A stretch of 64,000 nt of DNA from Hexactinellida sp. DTS-2022 (taxonomy: Eukaryota; Porifera; Hexactinellida): the NCBI GenBank assembly GCA_028753945.1, contig JAPNXP010000011.1, positions 3,038,001-3,102,000 of the forward strand. The letters are read 5' to 3'. The notes beneath the pieces were generated by a model. That model was not told where the DNA came from. It ran no database searches and saw only the letters and a list, made by a program, of their open reading frames with translations. The position numbers and the translations under genes were made by a program. Below are positions 23,734-33,771 of this stretch, piece by piece; position 1 is the first letter of the stretch, and the number at the start of each line of letters is the position of its first letter.

Positions 23734-25223
23734 CCTACATCGTATTTATACCATCAAACAAGTCAGTATTTCGACCTCAGTTAGTACGTACCTTTCTTGT
23801 TTCCCAGGGTGGTACCTCTTAACCGAGTTCTACTAAACTTTAACTATAACGTTGTTAGTATATTATGTATATTTGATGTTACTTAAGGCTAAATTCTTGA
23901 ATGGTCCATGTTCTCTAATAGTCCACCTGGGTCATTTTACCCACTGGTGGACTATTAGAGTAATAATAACTAAGGAAATTGTCGTAAACAGCATCAAATA
24001 ACGATTTAGAGTGTCACTATGTTTATAACTAGACTCAGATAGCTGTTGGGAGACGAACAAGGGGTCACTCGATAGGTTTAGGACAAATTTTGAGAAAGGA
24101 ATGTTGTCACATTCCTGAGATATTATTGCGTTGCTAGGGATAAACTATGGGCAAGTAACCCCTTAATCGACGGGGAATTTCATGTGTACAACGAATCTGG
24201 TCTTTAAAAGTAGACCAGAGTTGATTTTGGAAAGTTGCCGTTCGGGGTTATACCGGCGATTTATAGTTAGGGAATTATAACTCAAAACCTCGAAAAAAAT
24301 TGTTACCAAACAATTTCTACACTAGCGTCTTCTTCTGTGTCCGAATAAACATAGAAAAAAAGTTGCAAGCCCAAAGCTGTGAGGAAAATTTTTTACACCC
24401 CTTCAAACCTGGGGACCAGGGGCCAAAAATCGCCGATCTTTTTATCTTTTTTTTTTCATTAAAATCAATTTATATGGTGTATTTTGGAATAAGGAATTGT
24501 TTAGAACCACCCATTTTATGCTAGCATTAATAGAACCTCTCGAACTTTGAGCATTTACTCGAAAAATTCGAATATCTGAAACCTAATACTACAAAAGTTA
24601 GGCCCTATCAAATAAATTACTTGTTTAATATTCCCGCCCGTCCCAAATTTTACACCTCGTCCGGATTCATTTACTATTAACTTATGAACTTAATGGTGCA
24701 AAATATTAGCTATTGACTGATGTTAAATATTCCTAATGTATCAATCTTAATAAGTCAAGAATTTTAGAGCATTACTTTTATATTTTGGGCATTGCCTTGT
24801 GTTTTTCTAATTAAATTAAATCAGAATATGTATTTTATTTGATATTGGATATGTTGTTTCATATTAATGGAATTAAAAAGAAAAAGAAAATCCCGTCCGC
24901 CGTCCTTATTTTCTAAAAAATCTGGATGATAAACAAGTAAATTTTTACATGTATTTATGTTGCGGTGTGTACCACACACACACACTGTCATGTTAGTGTG
25001 TGCAGGTACACACTGCTGTATGACCGCACACAATCAGTGTATTAGTGTGTGCGGGCACACACTGGTACCTGCACACAATTAATGACTAGACTACATTGTC
25101 TCAATAAACACTAAGGAGTTTGTGTAATTGCGAAAGAGATCGAATGCCGGCTGCTATCCTCATGTATTCGGTACATACAAACTATAATTTTTTATTCCGT
25201 AATAATAATTATTTAATTATAAA

Positions 25224-25836
25224 CAGGAATGTTAGAAATGTTGTAATAGCCTATTTTTCTGTTAACTGTTAACAGCATTACTCTTGCTGTTTACAGCTTA
25301 TTTTTTACACTCCTTTTTTATCAAGCCAATTTTCAGTAAATTTTTCAAGTATAGAGTATCTGGAAACACTTACGATGGGTGTAGATAAGGGGGGTAGAGG
25401 AGTTTTAATCACTCCAGATATTATACAAACTGTGAACTATATGCCCATACTATACATATAGTATATTACTCTGCTTGCGGTGTAAGCGCCACACTACTTA
25501 AAATTTATCTATTCACCTGCTTACACAAAAGTACACTTGACAATTGTCAGTATATTTAAGCCACATAAGCTAAAATTGTATTTAGCAGCTTTTTTTTAGT
25601 TTCTAGAAATAAGAAACTATTCGCTTTTAATTAAGAGGGCCCAGTAATTGCAAATCGTTCTTTCACAGTTGAATTTCGATCCCAATTATTATAGAATGTC
25701 TCCTATGAGATACAAAAGGAGATTAATGTAAATATCAGACCATTAATATGCTGTTAATGACGCATTTAATGTTACTAGTTAAACTACAGTTGGCTGTTAT
25801 ATTTGCTGTTAACTGTATCAGCTCCTTCCCGCCCTG
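25224..25836. mobile_element. hAT MITE with GCTGTTAACAGC motifs
   Basis: Starts CAGGAATGTTAG and ends TCCTTCCCGCCCTG, with exact 8-bp duplication ATTATAAA (25216-25223, 25837-25844). Inner motifs such as CTGTTAACAGCA and GCTGTTAACTG relate it to the hAT whose ends lie at 33321 and 43843. Non-coding. Confidence 0.78.
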
Positions 25837-26630
25837 ATTATAAATTACATCATTTTTCAGGCTGGCAATTCAGCTTTATAGATCAGCCCGTGACCAGCCT
25901 AACTACACAGTTGATGTTAGTTAGATCATACTACAAGTCAATAATACATAATATATAATACAAAACAGCTCACAGACAGGATGGATGACACATTCTTTCG
26001 TATGCTTCCAAATTTATGAATACTTTGGAACATGTTTTCGTTTTATTAAATAGAATTTCTTATTCTTTACATGACCCCGCAGCAAAGAGCATTCCCATAG
26101 GATTTCAACTCGCGGGAATTAACATAGCATGAAAATTTTCCCCATTCCCATCATATGGAAATGCTGTGGGTATTCCCATATCGACGGCAACACTGCCACC
26201 CAGTAGTAAACACTTTGAAATACATAATGCAGTAAGCAATATTCGTGTCGGTTCGCTATCCATGGAGACCCATGGAGTCTACCTAGTACCTACATGAAAA
26301 CCCTAAGCAACTCTTTAAACATACTTTGATTTTAATTCAATGTAGTAAAGTTTAAATGGAAAAATAACAAATACACTAAGTTCGATGTAATACTGGAATT
26401 GAATGAAAAATTGAGAATTCGAAGTTCGATTCTCTTTCTCCTGCCTAAATTTTATACCCCTATCATAAATGGTCTATTTAGGCTTATCTGTAAGGCAGAA
26501 AGGCCACCCAGAAAATAAGCGAACAATTTTGAAACTTTGCTGCTTAGAGTAGTATTAAATAGTTGCAGTATCCTACTATAGTCTATGATTAAATAATCAT
26601 TATTACGGAATAAAAAATTATAGTTTGTAT

Positions 26631-26879
26631 CAGGGAATGAAAGGTTCACGAACGGACTGAATAAACCAAATTCAGTTCATTTCAAATTAACGCACGTTCA
26701 GTTCGTTCACGTTCACCTCCTAACTTCAACACCACCAGCGTTCGTTCAGTTCGTTCAACTGCCGTTCAGGCAACCGTTGACGTTCGTTCAGTTCGTCCAG
26801 CGTAAATGCCATCGAAGTCTTGCGTTCAGTTCGTTCAGTTCAAGTTCAATAAGTTCGTCCGTGAACCTTTCATTCCCTG
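26631..26879. mobile_element. hAT MITE rich in GTTCGTTCA motifs
   Basis: Ends CAGGGAATGAAAGGTTCACG and CGTGAACCTTTCATTCCCTG; exact 8-bp duplication GTTTGTAT (26623-26630, 26880-26887). A second member is at 48060-48617. The interior consists largely of GTTCAGTTCGTTCA repeats. Confidence 0.93.
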
Positions 26880-27974
26880 GTTTGTATGTACCGAATACAC
26901 GAGGATAGCAGCCGGCATTCGATCTCTTTCGCAATTACACAAACTCCTTAGTGTTTATTGAGACAATGTAGTCTAGTCATTAATTGTGTGCAGGTACCAG
27001 TGTGTGCCCGCACACACTAATACACTGATTGTGTGCGGTCATACAGCAGTGTGTACCTGCACACACTAACATGACAGTGTGTGTGTGTGGTACACACCGC
27101 AACATAAATACATGTAAAAATTTACTTGTTTATCATCCAGATTTTTTAGAAAATAAGGACGGCGGACGGGATTTTCTTTTTCTTTTTAATTCCATTAATA
27201 TGAAACAACATATCCAATATCAAATAAAATACATATTCTGATTTAATTTAATTAGAAAAACACAAGGCAATGCCCAAAATATAAAAGTAATGCTCTAAAA
27301 TTCTTGACTTATTAAAATTGATACATTAGAAATATTTAACATCAGTCAATAGCTAATATTTTGCACTATTAAGTTCATAAGTTAATAGTAAATGAATCCG
27401 GACGAGGTGTAAAAATTGGGACGGGCGGGAATATTAAACAAGTAATTTATTTGATAGGGCCTAACTTTTGTAGTATTAGGTTTCAGATATTCGAATTTTT
27501 CGAGTAAATGCTCAAAGTTCGAGAGGTTCTATTAATGCTAGCATAAAATGGGTGGTTCTAAACAATTCCTTATTCCAAAATACACCATATAAATTGATTT
27601 TAATGAAAAAAAAAAAGGTAAAAATATCGGCGATTTTTGGCCCCTGGTCCCCAGGTTGAAGGGGTGTAAAAAATTTTCCTCACAGCTTTGGGCTTGCAAC
27701 TTTTTTTCTATGTTTATTCGGACACAGAAGAAGACGCTAGTGTAGAAATTGTTTGGTAACAATTTTTTTCGAGGTTGACCTATAATTTGGGCTAAAATTC
27801 CCTAACTATTAGTAGAGAGCCGCAATTTTAAAAGTCCAAGATAACATCGAAAATGTATCCGTTCGTCGTGGGGCCGCGGAAAAGTTTGATGCCAGGGTCA
27901 TAAAGATTACGTATGAAAATTTGGTGCTTTTGTCCAGCGTTTCCCGAAATCGATGTTAAGCGACCTGACTAAAG

Positions 27975-28225
27975 TAATTCCATAATATTCCATTGTGATA
28001 CGTTTATATAATCCTGTTCGGCCACAGTGATTTTGATCATCATGAACTCTTTTTAGCGTGTCGTATATATCCTCCAATGGTATCACTCTCTTATTTGGTA
28101 CTTCGCCATTCCCTTTAGGATATAGAATGTTTGACGTAGGACATTTCACTAAGGTGTACCTTTTGTTCAACCTGTACCATCTAGAATAAGGTACACCTTG
28201 TGTTGGCTCTCCTGCAATCAAGATT
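27975..28225 (-). pseudogene. Ginger transposase, zinc-binding N-terminal part (fossil)
   Basis: Minus-strand stretch with IPLEDIYDTLKRVHDDQNHC and RTGLYKRITMEYYGIT, resembling the H2C2 zinc-binding domain ahead of integrase cores. It is separated from the core at 19.4-20.9 kb by the long-inverted-repeat element. Upstream, 28230-29170 is AT-rich and shows no further domain. Confidence 0.75.
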
Positions 28226-29285
28226 CGTATTTTTTCATTGATATCACTGGTTGTTTGGAGTTCTGATTTGCTATCTCTCGGGATTTGAGAGATTTTTGTA
28301 TAAAAAGCTTCTTGTATTTCATTAAAGAATTAATCAATTATAGGAAGAATTGAATTTCGAAACGAAATGACTGTTCGCAATGTGGGAATATATACTCAAA
28401 CAAGCACCAAATTACCAGCATAATACGTAAAGTTAAAAGCGTTACCCCACCACCCTGAATAAGGAATTTTTAGGAGATATTTACATTCCTCGCGATGTTA
28501 ACTCGAAATATATGATATTTTTGGCACCTTCTCATACATTTCTATGGGAATTATCAAAAGTTCACAGTGCTGCTAGAAAAACATTTCAAACGTTCAATCT
28601 AGGTTTTAGTGTATGAGGAATCCAAATATGAAATTTTAAAGTCAATATAATGCATAATTTGCAATTTACCACATCTTATTTTTCAACACTTTGCGAGGGT
28701 ACCGACCTTGACCTATCAGATTTTCACATTATTCTGACTCGAGTTTTATTGGTCTATAATTCAATGGGTCAATTGTGTATGAAAGAAAACAACAATTGGA
28801 TGTCCCTTGCTATAGCTGACATGATTTAACCAATAAAATTTCAGCTTGCATTGAGTTGTCAATAGTCTCATTCCTAGGGTCCCCGTAATATTAATACAAC
28901 TGTTCACAATATTTTTAACATATTTCACATTTCACATATTTTACATTTCACATCCGTCATATCACACATTACACACATCCGTCATATTTCAAATCATAAA
29001 AAATGCCACTCAAGAAAGCTTTTTGTGGCCGACGGCGGCGCTTCGGCTATTAGTAATACAGTCAGGTTCTTTTATTATGAACATTCAAGGGACCTAATAT
29101 TGTGTTCATAATAGAGAGACTTCATAATATGCGAACTCAACTTAATACAAACCCTATGTAAGTTGTTAAATGGGACCATAGACCAATTTGTTGGTCAAAT
29201 TGTAAATGGCCCAGCCCATTCGCGAACGGGCCAAATTCGCATTTGGGCTGCAACATGTATATGTATATATTGTATTGTTTTATTT

Positions 29286-29549
29286 ATTACTTGGAATACC
29301 GTATTTATTCGAATAGTAGCCAAGGCGATTATTGTTTTTTAGGCCATTTTTTTACCAATAATTTTGTTACTTTTCGAGAATATCACATGGTGATACAATT
29401 TATTTAATAGAATCGGTTGATAATTATAATCGTATTGTGACTAATATTAGATAAAGAAATTTACTCAGGGTACCGGAAGTAAATTTGTATTTGCTAATAT
29501 TGGGGGGCTATTATTGGAGGTAGGCGATTATTCGAATAGGGGCTACTAC
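29286..29549. mobile_element. MITE-like inverted repeat
   Basis: CCGTATTTATTCGAATAG at the left and CTATTCGAATAATCGCC (reverse complement of the right end) form inverted ends around AT-rich sequence. No clean target duplication is recognised. Confidence 0.5.
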
Positions 29550-30308
29550 ATGCGGTCAAATACATATGTATTTGTATTTGAGAGTATTTAAATACTTTTT
29601 TTCAAGTATGTGTACTGTATTTGTATTTTAACTTTATCTAAATGAGAGTTTGTATTTATATTTAAACACTTTCAAAAAGTATTTAAAATATTCAAATACT
29701 ATATAAAAACAATCAAATATTAATGATACACCCATGATAAGTTCATGTTATCATATTGAGGTAGATGAATACAATTTTACCCAACATTACAGTGGCGGCG
29801 CGAGGGGGCGCAGCCAACTCGCTTATCTGATATAGGAGTACTTAATGATAATACGGAAATGCTATACGCCCTGGACAGGGAGTCCATAGCTAGCTGTTTG
29901 CTGAGATGCCCCACCGTTATTATTATAGGACAGATTATTTAACTAAGTTTGTCATTAAAAATGTCGATTTTGGTTTGAATGTGAATTTTTGGAATGTTTA
30001 CAACTATTGGGTTTGCCCCTCCAATGCATTGGTCTGCCCCTCTTTCGCACCCCCCCCCTCCCCCCGAAGTAGGCTGTGCTGGCGCCGCCACTGCCCAACA
30101 ACAATGGCAAAGTCCCACTCATTGATATTCATATCCATTATTGTTCTAATATTTAGAGACGGAGACGGGGGGATAGAGAATTTTTTTAATATAATAACCA
30201 TGGCCTGATCCAGGCGAATCGTAATAGAAAATGTTGAATTAGCATCGGTTTTTGCGAATTGTATTTGTATTTGTAATTAAATACATTCCAAAGTATTTGT
30301 ATTTGTAT
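29550..30308. repeat. TATTTG-rich repeat with a hAT MITE; inversion edge
   Basis: AAATACAAATAC/GTATTTGTATTTG runs begin at 29555 (GGTCAAATAC) and return at 30238-30308. A GC-rich MITE, 29790-30093, separates them. The segment ends ATTTGTAT at 30301-30308, and its inverted twin ATTTGTAT lies at 39884-39891, beside the other MULE copy. The stretch looks like one half of a MITE whose other half is at 39817-39891. Confidence 0.6.
29790..30093. mobile_element. hAT-like MITE with GGCGGCGC ends
   Basis: Ends CAGTGGCGGCGCGAG and GCTGGCGCCGCCACTG, inverted; similar to the element at 7517-7890. The flanks show CCCAACA on both sides but not as an exact adjacent 8-mer. A C-rich run lies near 30050. Non-coding. 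Confidence 0.7.
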
Positions 30309-30999
30309 GTAGCGATTCATTTGTTCGAATTAGCATGTTGTCATTCGTTCGACAATATTTTCCAATGTTGTCATTTGTTCTAAATTATGAGGTTGTTATT
30401 TTCGTAGTTAAAGTACTATCTGGCTACTTACGGAAATGTTTAATTAATTAAAATAGGTTATTAAGGCAATGATTATGTAACAAAGATTATGATAAATTAA
30501 TACTATATCATATTGTTAATTAGTAAATATCTGAAAAAGTATATTCTATTGGGGATTGACAAATGGGACATGTTTGCTCTAATTCTTCAATAGTTTCCGT
30601 GCATCTTACACAGCAATTTGCGTGCTTGCATGGCATAAATACACACGTTGTCTCTCTCAATCTTAGACAAACAGCACATAGATTTCTATTTTCCGAAGAT
30701 GAACTTTGTGTACATTCAATTAAATTATCATCAGCCTCATCATCAGAACTATAAGGATATGTGTTTATGTTATTTAGAGAACCCACTGTGTGACTAATAG
30801 CTCGGATATATTCCATTGGTGTGTACGAACCCCCAATAAGTTTTTCTTTACATTTACTACGTCGATCTTCATTATCAATATTTTTCTTTTTTCTTTTCCT
30901 TGTGATTTGCAATCCTTCTTTCATTCGTGCCAATACATTATCGGTATCAATTATGATTTCATTAAGTGTATCCAAAAAGTTCCATATCCTAGGCTTGCA
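30309..30999 (-). mobile_element. MULE copy 1, 3' portion (RING end)
   Basis: About 690 bp nearly identical to 41253-41942 but inverted. It contains the terminal motif at 30309 (GTAGCG...CATTTGTTCGAATTAGC) and the C-terminal coding end. At 31000 it passes directly into satellite C. Only the last third of the element is here. Confidence 0.9.
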
Positions 31000-31000
31000 A
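30520..31000 (-). CDS. MULE transposase C-terminus joined to a RING finger (partial)
   Basis: The minus-strand frame reads CCKPRIWNFLDTLNEIIIDT, the tail of the transposase, straight into a basic linker (ITRKRKKKN), an acidic Ser-rich stretch and a C-terminal RING. The RING has CAVC, MPCKH, CCVRC and CPIC: C-x2-C, C-x-H, x3-C-x2-C, C-x2-C, as in IAP-type RINGs at the extreme C-terminus. The frame is open throughout and ends at a TAA at 30520. The 13 residues upstream of 31000 come from the satellite. IAP-type RINGs act as ubiquitin ligases; whether this one does is unknown. Confidence 0.8.
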
Positions 31001-33065
31001 CACTCACAAATAATCGATTTGAGAGTTTTTTGAGTCATATCAGCAAATATAGGTTCAGATGTTTTTAAGCTCTAAATGATTGTAAATGAACGAAGTTTCA
31101 ATTCCTGGGGCACTATCTGGACACTTTTGACTATAAGAAATTTTTGCATCAAAAGAAATAGCCAGAAACGTGTTTAAATTCACAAATTTAACAATTTAGG
31201 AGTTTTCTCCCATTCATTGCTCCAAAAATGTTTTTGATTGTTTTTGAGCTCTAAAATGGTTATAAATGAACGAAGTTCAATTCCTGGTGCACTATCTGGA
31301 CACTTTTCACTATAAAGAATCTTTGCATCAAATGTAATACACGGAAACGTGCTTAAGGACTTCGGCTATTTCTTTGGATAAAAAAAGTTCTTTATCGTCT
31401 AAAGTGTCCAGACAGTGCCGCAGAAATTGAACTTCGTTCATTTACATTCATTTGAGAGCTTAAAACAATAAAACCATCTTTTGTGCAAAGACAGTAAAAC
31501 TCACAAATTGCTATATTTTTGGTTTAAGGACGTTGCGGCTGTTACTTTTGTTACTAAAATTTTTATATCGTCGAAGGTTTCCACACAGTGCTTCAGAAAT
31601 TGAACTTCAATAATTTACATTCAATTATGAGCGTAAACAATAAAAACCATTTTTTGGTGCAATGATTGTCAAAAAACTCCCAATTTGATAAATCTGTGAA
31701 TTTAAGGACGTTTCCGGCTATTTCTTTTGAGAATTTTTTTAAAAAAAACGTCAAAAGTGTCCAGACAGTGCCCCAGAAATTGAAATTCGTTCATTTACAA
31801 TCATTTAAGAGCTTAAAAACATCTAAAAACATTTTTCGTTGCAATTACTGTAAAAAAACTCTGAAATTCGATAATTCGTGATTTTAATGACGTTTCCAGC
31901 TTTTTCCTTTGATGCAAATAATTCTTTACTGTCAAAAGTGTCCAGACAGTGCTCCAGTAATTGCATTTCGATAATTTACATTCATTTAAGAGCTTAAAAA
32001 CAATAAAACCATTTTTTGTTGCAATGTCTGTCAAAAAACTCTCAAATCGATAAATTCGTGAAATTTAGGACGTTAGCGCTAATACTCTTGATGCAAAAAT
32101 TCAGTATCGTCAAAAGTGTCCTGACAGTGCCTCAGAAATTGAACCTCGTTCATTTATATTCATATTAGAGCTTGAAAAGAGGAAAAAACATTTTTGGAGC
32201 AATCACTATCAAAAAACTCTGATATTCGCTAAATCGTTTATTTAGGGACGTTTCCAGCATTTTCTTTCGATGCAAATAATTCTTTAGCCTCAAAAGTGTC
32301 CAGCCGGTGATCAGAAATTGAACTTCGATCATTTACATTCATTTGAGAGCTTAAAAACAATAAAAACCATTTTCTGGTGCAATGACTGTCAAAAAACTCC
32401 CGAATTGATAAATTCGTGGTTTAAGGACGTTGCAGGCTGTTACTTTTAATGCTAAAAATTTTATATCGTCAAAGGTTTTCACACAGAGCACCAGAAATTG
32501 CACTTCAACAATTTACATTCAATTATGAGCGTAAAATAAAAACCATTTTTTGGTACAATGACTGTCAAAAAACTCCCAAATTGATAATTCGTGAATATAA
32601 GGTCGTTAGGGCTAATGCTCTTGATGCAAATAATTCTTTAGCGTCAAAATTGTCCAGACAGTGCCCCAGAAATTGAACTTCGGGCATTTCATTCATTTGA
32701 GAGCTTAAAAAAAATATAAACCATTTTTGGTGCATTGTCTGTCAAAAAACTCTCAAATCGATTTTTTCGTGAAATTAAGGACGTTAGGGCTAATACTCTT
32801 GACGCAAAAATTCAGTATCGTCATAAGTGTCCTGACAGTGCCTCAGAAATTGACCCTCGTTCATTTATAATCATTTTAGAGCTTGAAAAGAGGAAAAACC
32901 ATTTTTGGAGCAATTACTGTCAAAAAACTCTGAAATTCGATAAATCGTGAATTTTGGGACGTTTCCAGCATTTTCTTTTGATGCAAATAATTCTTTAGCT
33001 TCAAAAGTGTACAGCCGGTGACCAGAAATTGAACTTCGATCATTACATTCATTTGAGAGCTTAAC
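31000..33065. repeat. Satellite C, ~178-bp array (block 1)
   Basis: The motif GTGTCCAGACAGTGCC or a variant recurs at about 31404, 31578, 31758, 31938, 32117, 32297, 32473, 32652, 32828 and 33008, a period of 174-180 bp. The unit also carries TTCATTTACATTCATTTGAG, GAGCTTAAAAACA and AAATTGAACTTCGTTCATTT. The first units (to about 31345) are in opposite orientation to the rest. Short frames in it are not genes. Confidence 0.93.
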
Positions 33066-33321
33066 AGCCAATACTAGCTATTCAAATTCAATAATTGTAT
33101 CAGTAAAATTAAGGAAAAGGGACAAGCAAAGAAAGATATACTAAAAAATGTTTAAATTCAAATTGTATATCGTATTTACATAACAGTGAAATTTGAAACT
33201 AAATAATTCTATAATAATATTTCAATTATTGCATTGGTCAGCATCTAGCTGTTAATAGCTTGGATTTTGATTTGCTGTCAACAGCCAGTGGCTGTTAACA
33301 GCTTGGCTGTTTCCATCCCTG
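33066..33321. mobile_element. hAT terminus with GCTGTTAACAGC motifs (end R)
   Basis: The stretch contains GTGGCTGTTAACAGCTTGGC and ends TTCCATCCCTG at 33321, followed by TATATGAG. It matches the other end at 43661-43843 (CAGATTCACCACCCCTG), also read as a right end. The two belong to one element whose halves are now in opposite orientation. Confidence 0.75.
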
Positions 33322-33339
33322 TATATGAGTGATATACAC

Positions 33340-33532
33340 CAGGGGTTTATCCAGGAGCGCGCCATACGCCTAGAGGCGTCTAAATTGGGCAATGTTTGCG
33401 TTTAGGAGCGCGAAAACTGCTGAAACTCCACATAGAGTAATACAAAACTAACCTTTTAGGCGTACAAAATTCATACTCTAGTGACCTTAGGGCAATTAGG
33501 AGCGTTCAATTTGAGTCCTGTATAATACCCTG
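33340..33532. mobile_element. hAT MITE, 193 bp
   Basis: Starts CAGGGGTTTATCCAGGAG and ends GTATAATACCCTG; exact 8-bp duplication ATATACAC (33332-33339, 33533-33540). GCGCGCC-type motifs near the left end. Non-coding. Confidence 0.83.
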
Positions 33533-33771
33533 ATATACACGTTTAGTAAACCCAACAATGATATATATGTCAGATATAATTTTCACTCAAAATTTCAATT
33601 TACCGATTATATGTTCAGACTTCACTTCTTCACTTGACAGCTCCTCTTGAATGAACATTCAAGTGTGATATATCTATCTATCACTACAAGATATATGATA
33701 AAAATATCACCTAAATCCAAGTGATATGATACTGATTGATATATCTCGATTTGAAAAAAAATAGGCATTAT

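Larger units (their letters stand above)
21040..24260. mobile_element. Second-level element with ~420-bp inverted ends
   Basis: Ends ATCGCCGGTATTACCCCGAA and CGGGGTTATACCGGCGAT are inverted. The arms run 21040-22402 (including two MITEs, so about 430 bp net) and 23838-24260, and share blocks such as AACATGGACCATT and GTCACTCGATAGG (inverted). The intact counterpart of the insertion site is in the right arm of the host element (near 27808), which lacks this insert. Target duplication is 2-3 bp (TA or TAA/TTA). The central 22403-23413 and 23734-23837 have no coding signal. Confidence 0.82.
20876..27970. mobile_element. Element with ~1.1-kb terminal inverted repeats, non-autonomous
   Basis: The left end AGTCAGGTCGCTTAACATCG matches, inverted, the right end at 27970. 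The arms are 20876-21039 plus 24261-25215 on the left (interrupted by a second element) and about 26590-27970 on the right, with identity of roughly nine bases in ten by eye. The centre (25845-26590) has no transposase. The target lies inside Ginger coding sequence; a short ACTT-like duplication is suggested but not clean. A 70-codon frame in both arms (24821-25033 and 27029-27241) is most likely chance. The superfamily is not recognised. Confidence 0.82.
18899..29255 (-). mobile_element. Ginger-type DNA transposon, interrupted by a 7.1-kb insertion
   Basis: The two ends are inverted copies of about 85 bp: TGTTGCAGTC... at 18899 and ...GGGCTGCAACA at 29255. They start TGTTG (the TGTNR start described for Ginger) and are flanked by TGTA on both sides (18895-18898, 29256-29259), the 4-bp size known for Ginger. 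The minus strand codes for an integrase-like transposase with cysteine-rich tail. Short inverted ends rather than direct long repeats argue against an LTR element. About 3.3 kb is its own sequence; 20876-27970 is a later insertion. The element is broken. Confidence 0.82.

Noticed and set aside
24821-27241. The same 70-codon frame on opposite strands (24821-25033 and 27029-27241)
   Set aside because: It lies in both arms of the long inverted repeat and is copied with them; Cys-rich only because of a CA/TG tract. No family signal.
20876-27970. A Polinton-type origin for the long-inverted-repeat element, suggested by AGT ends
   Set aside because: No Polinton gene is present inside, and the flanks do not show the 6-bp duplication of that group.
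18899-29255. An LTR retrotransposon reading of the integrase-bearing element
   Set aside because: The ends are short inverted repeats, not direct long repeats; TGTTG start, 4-bp TGTA flanks and the zinc-cluster tail fit Ginger better.
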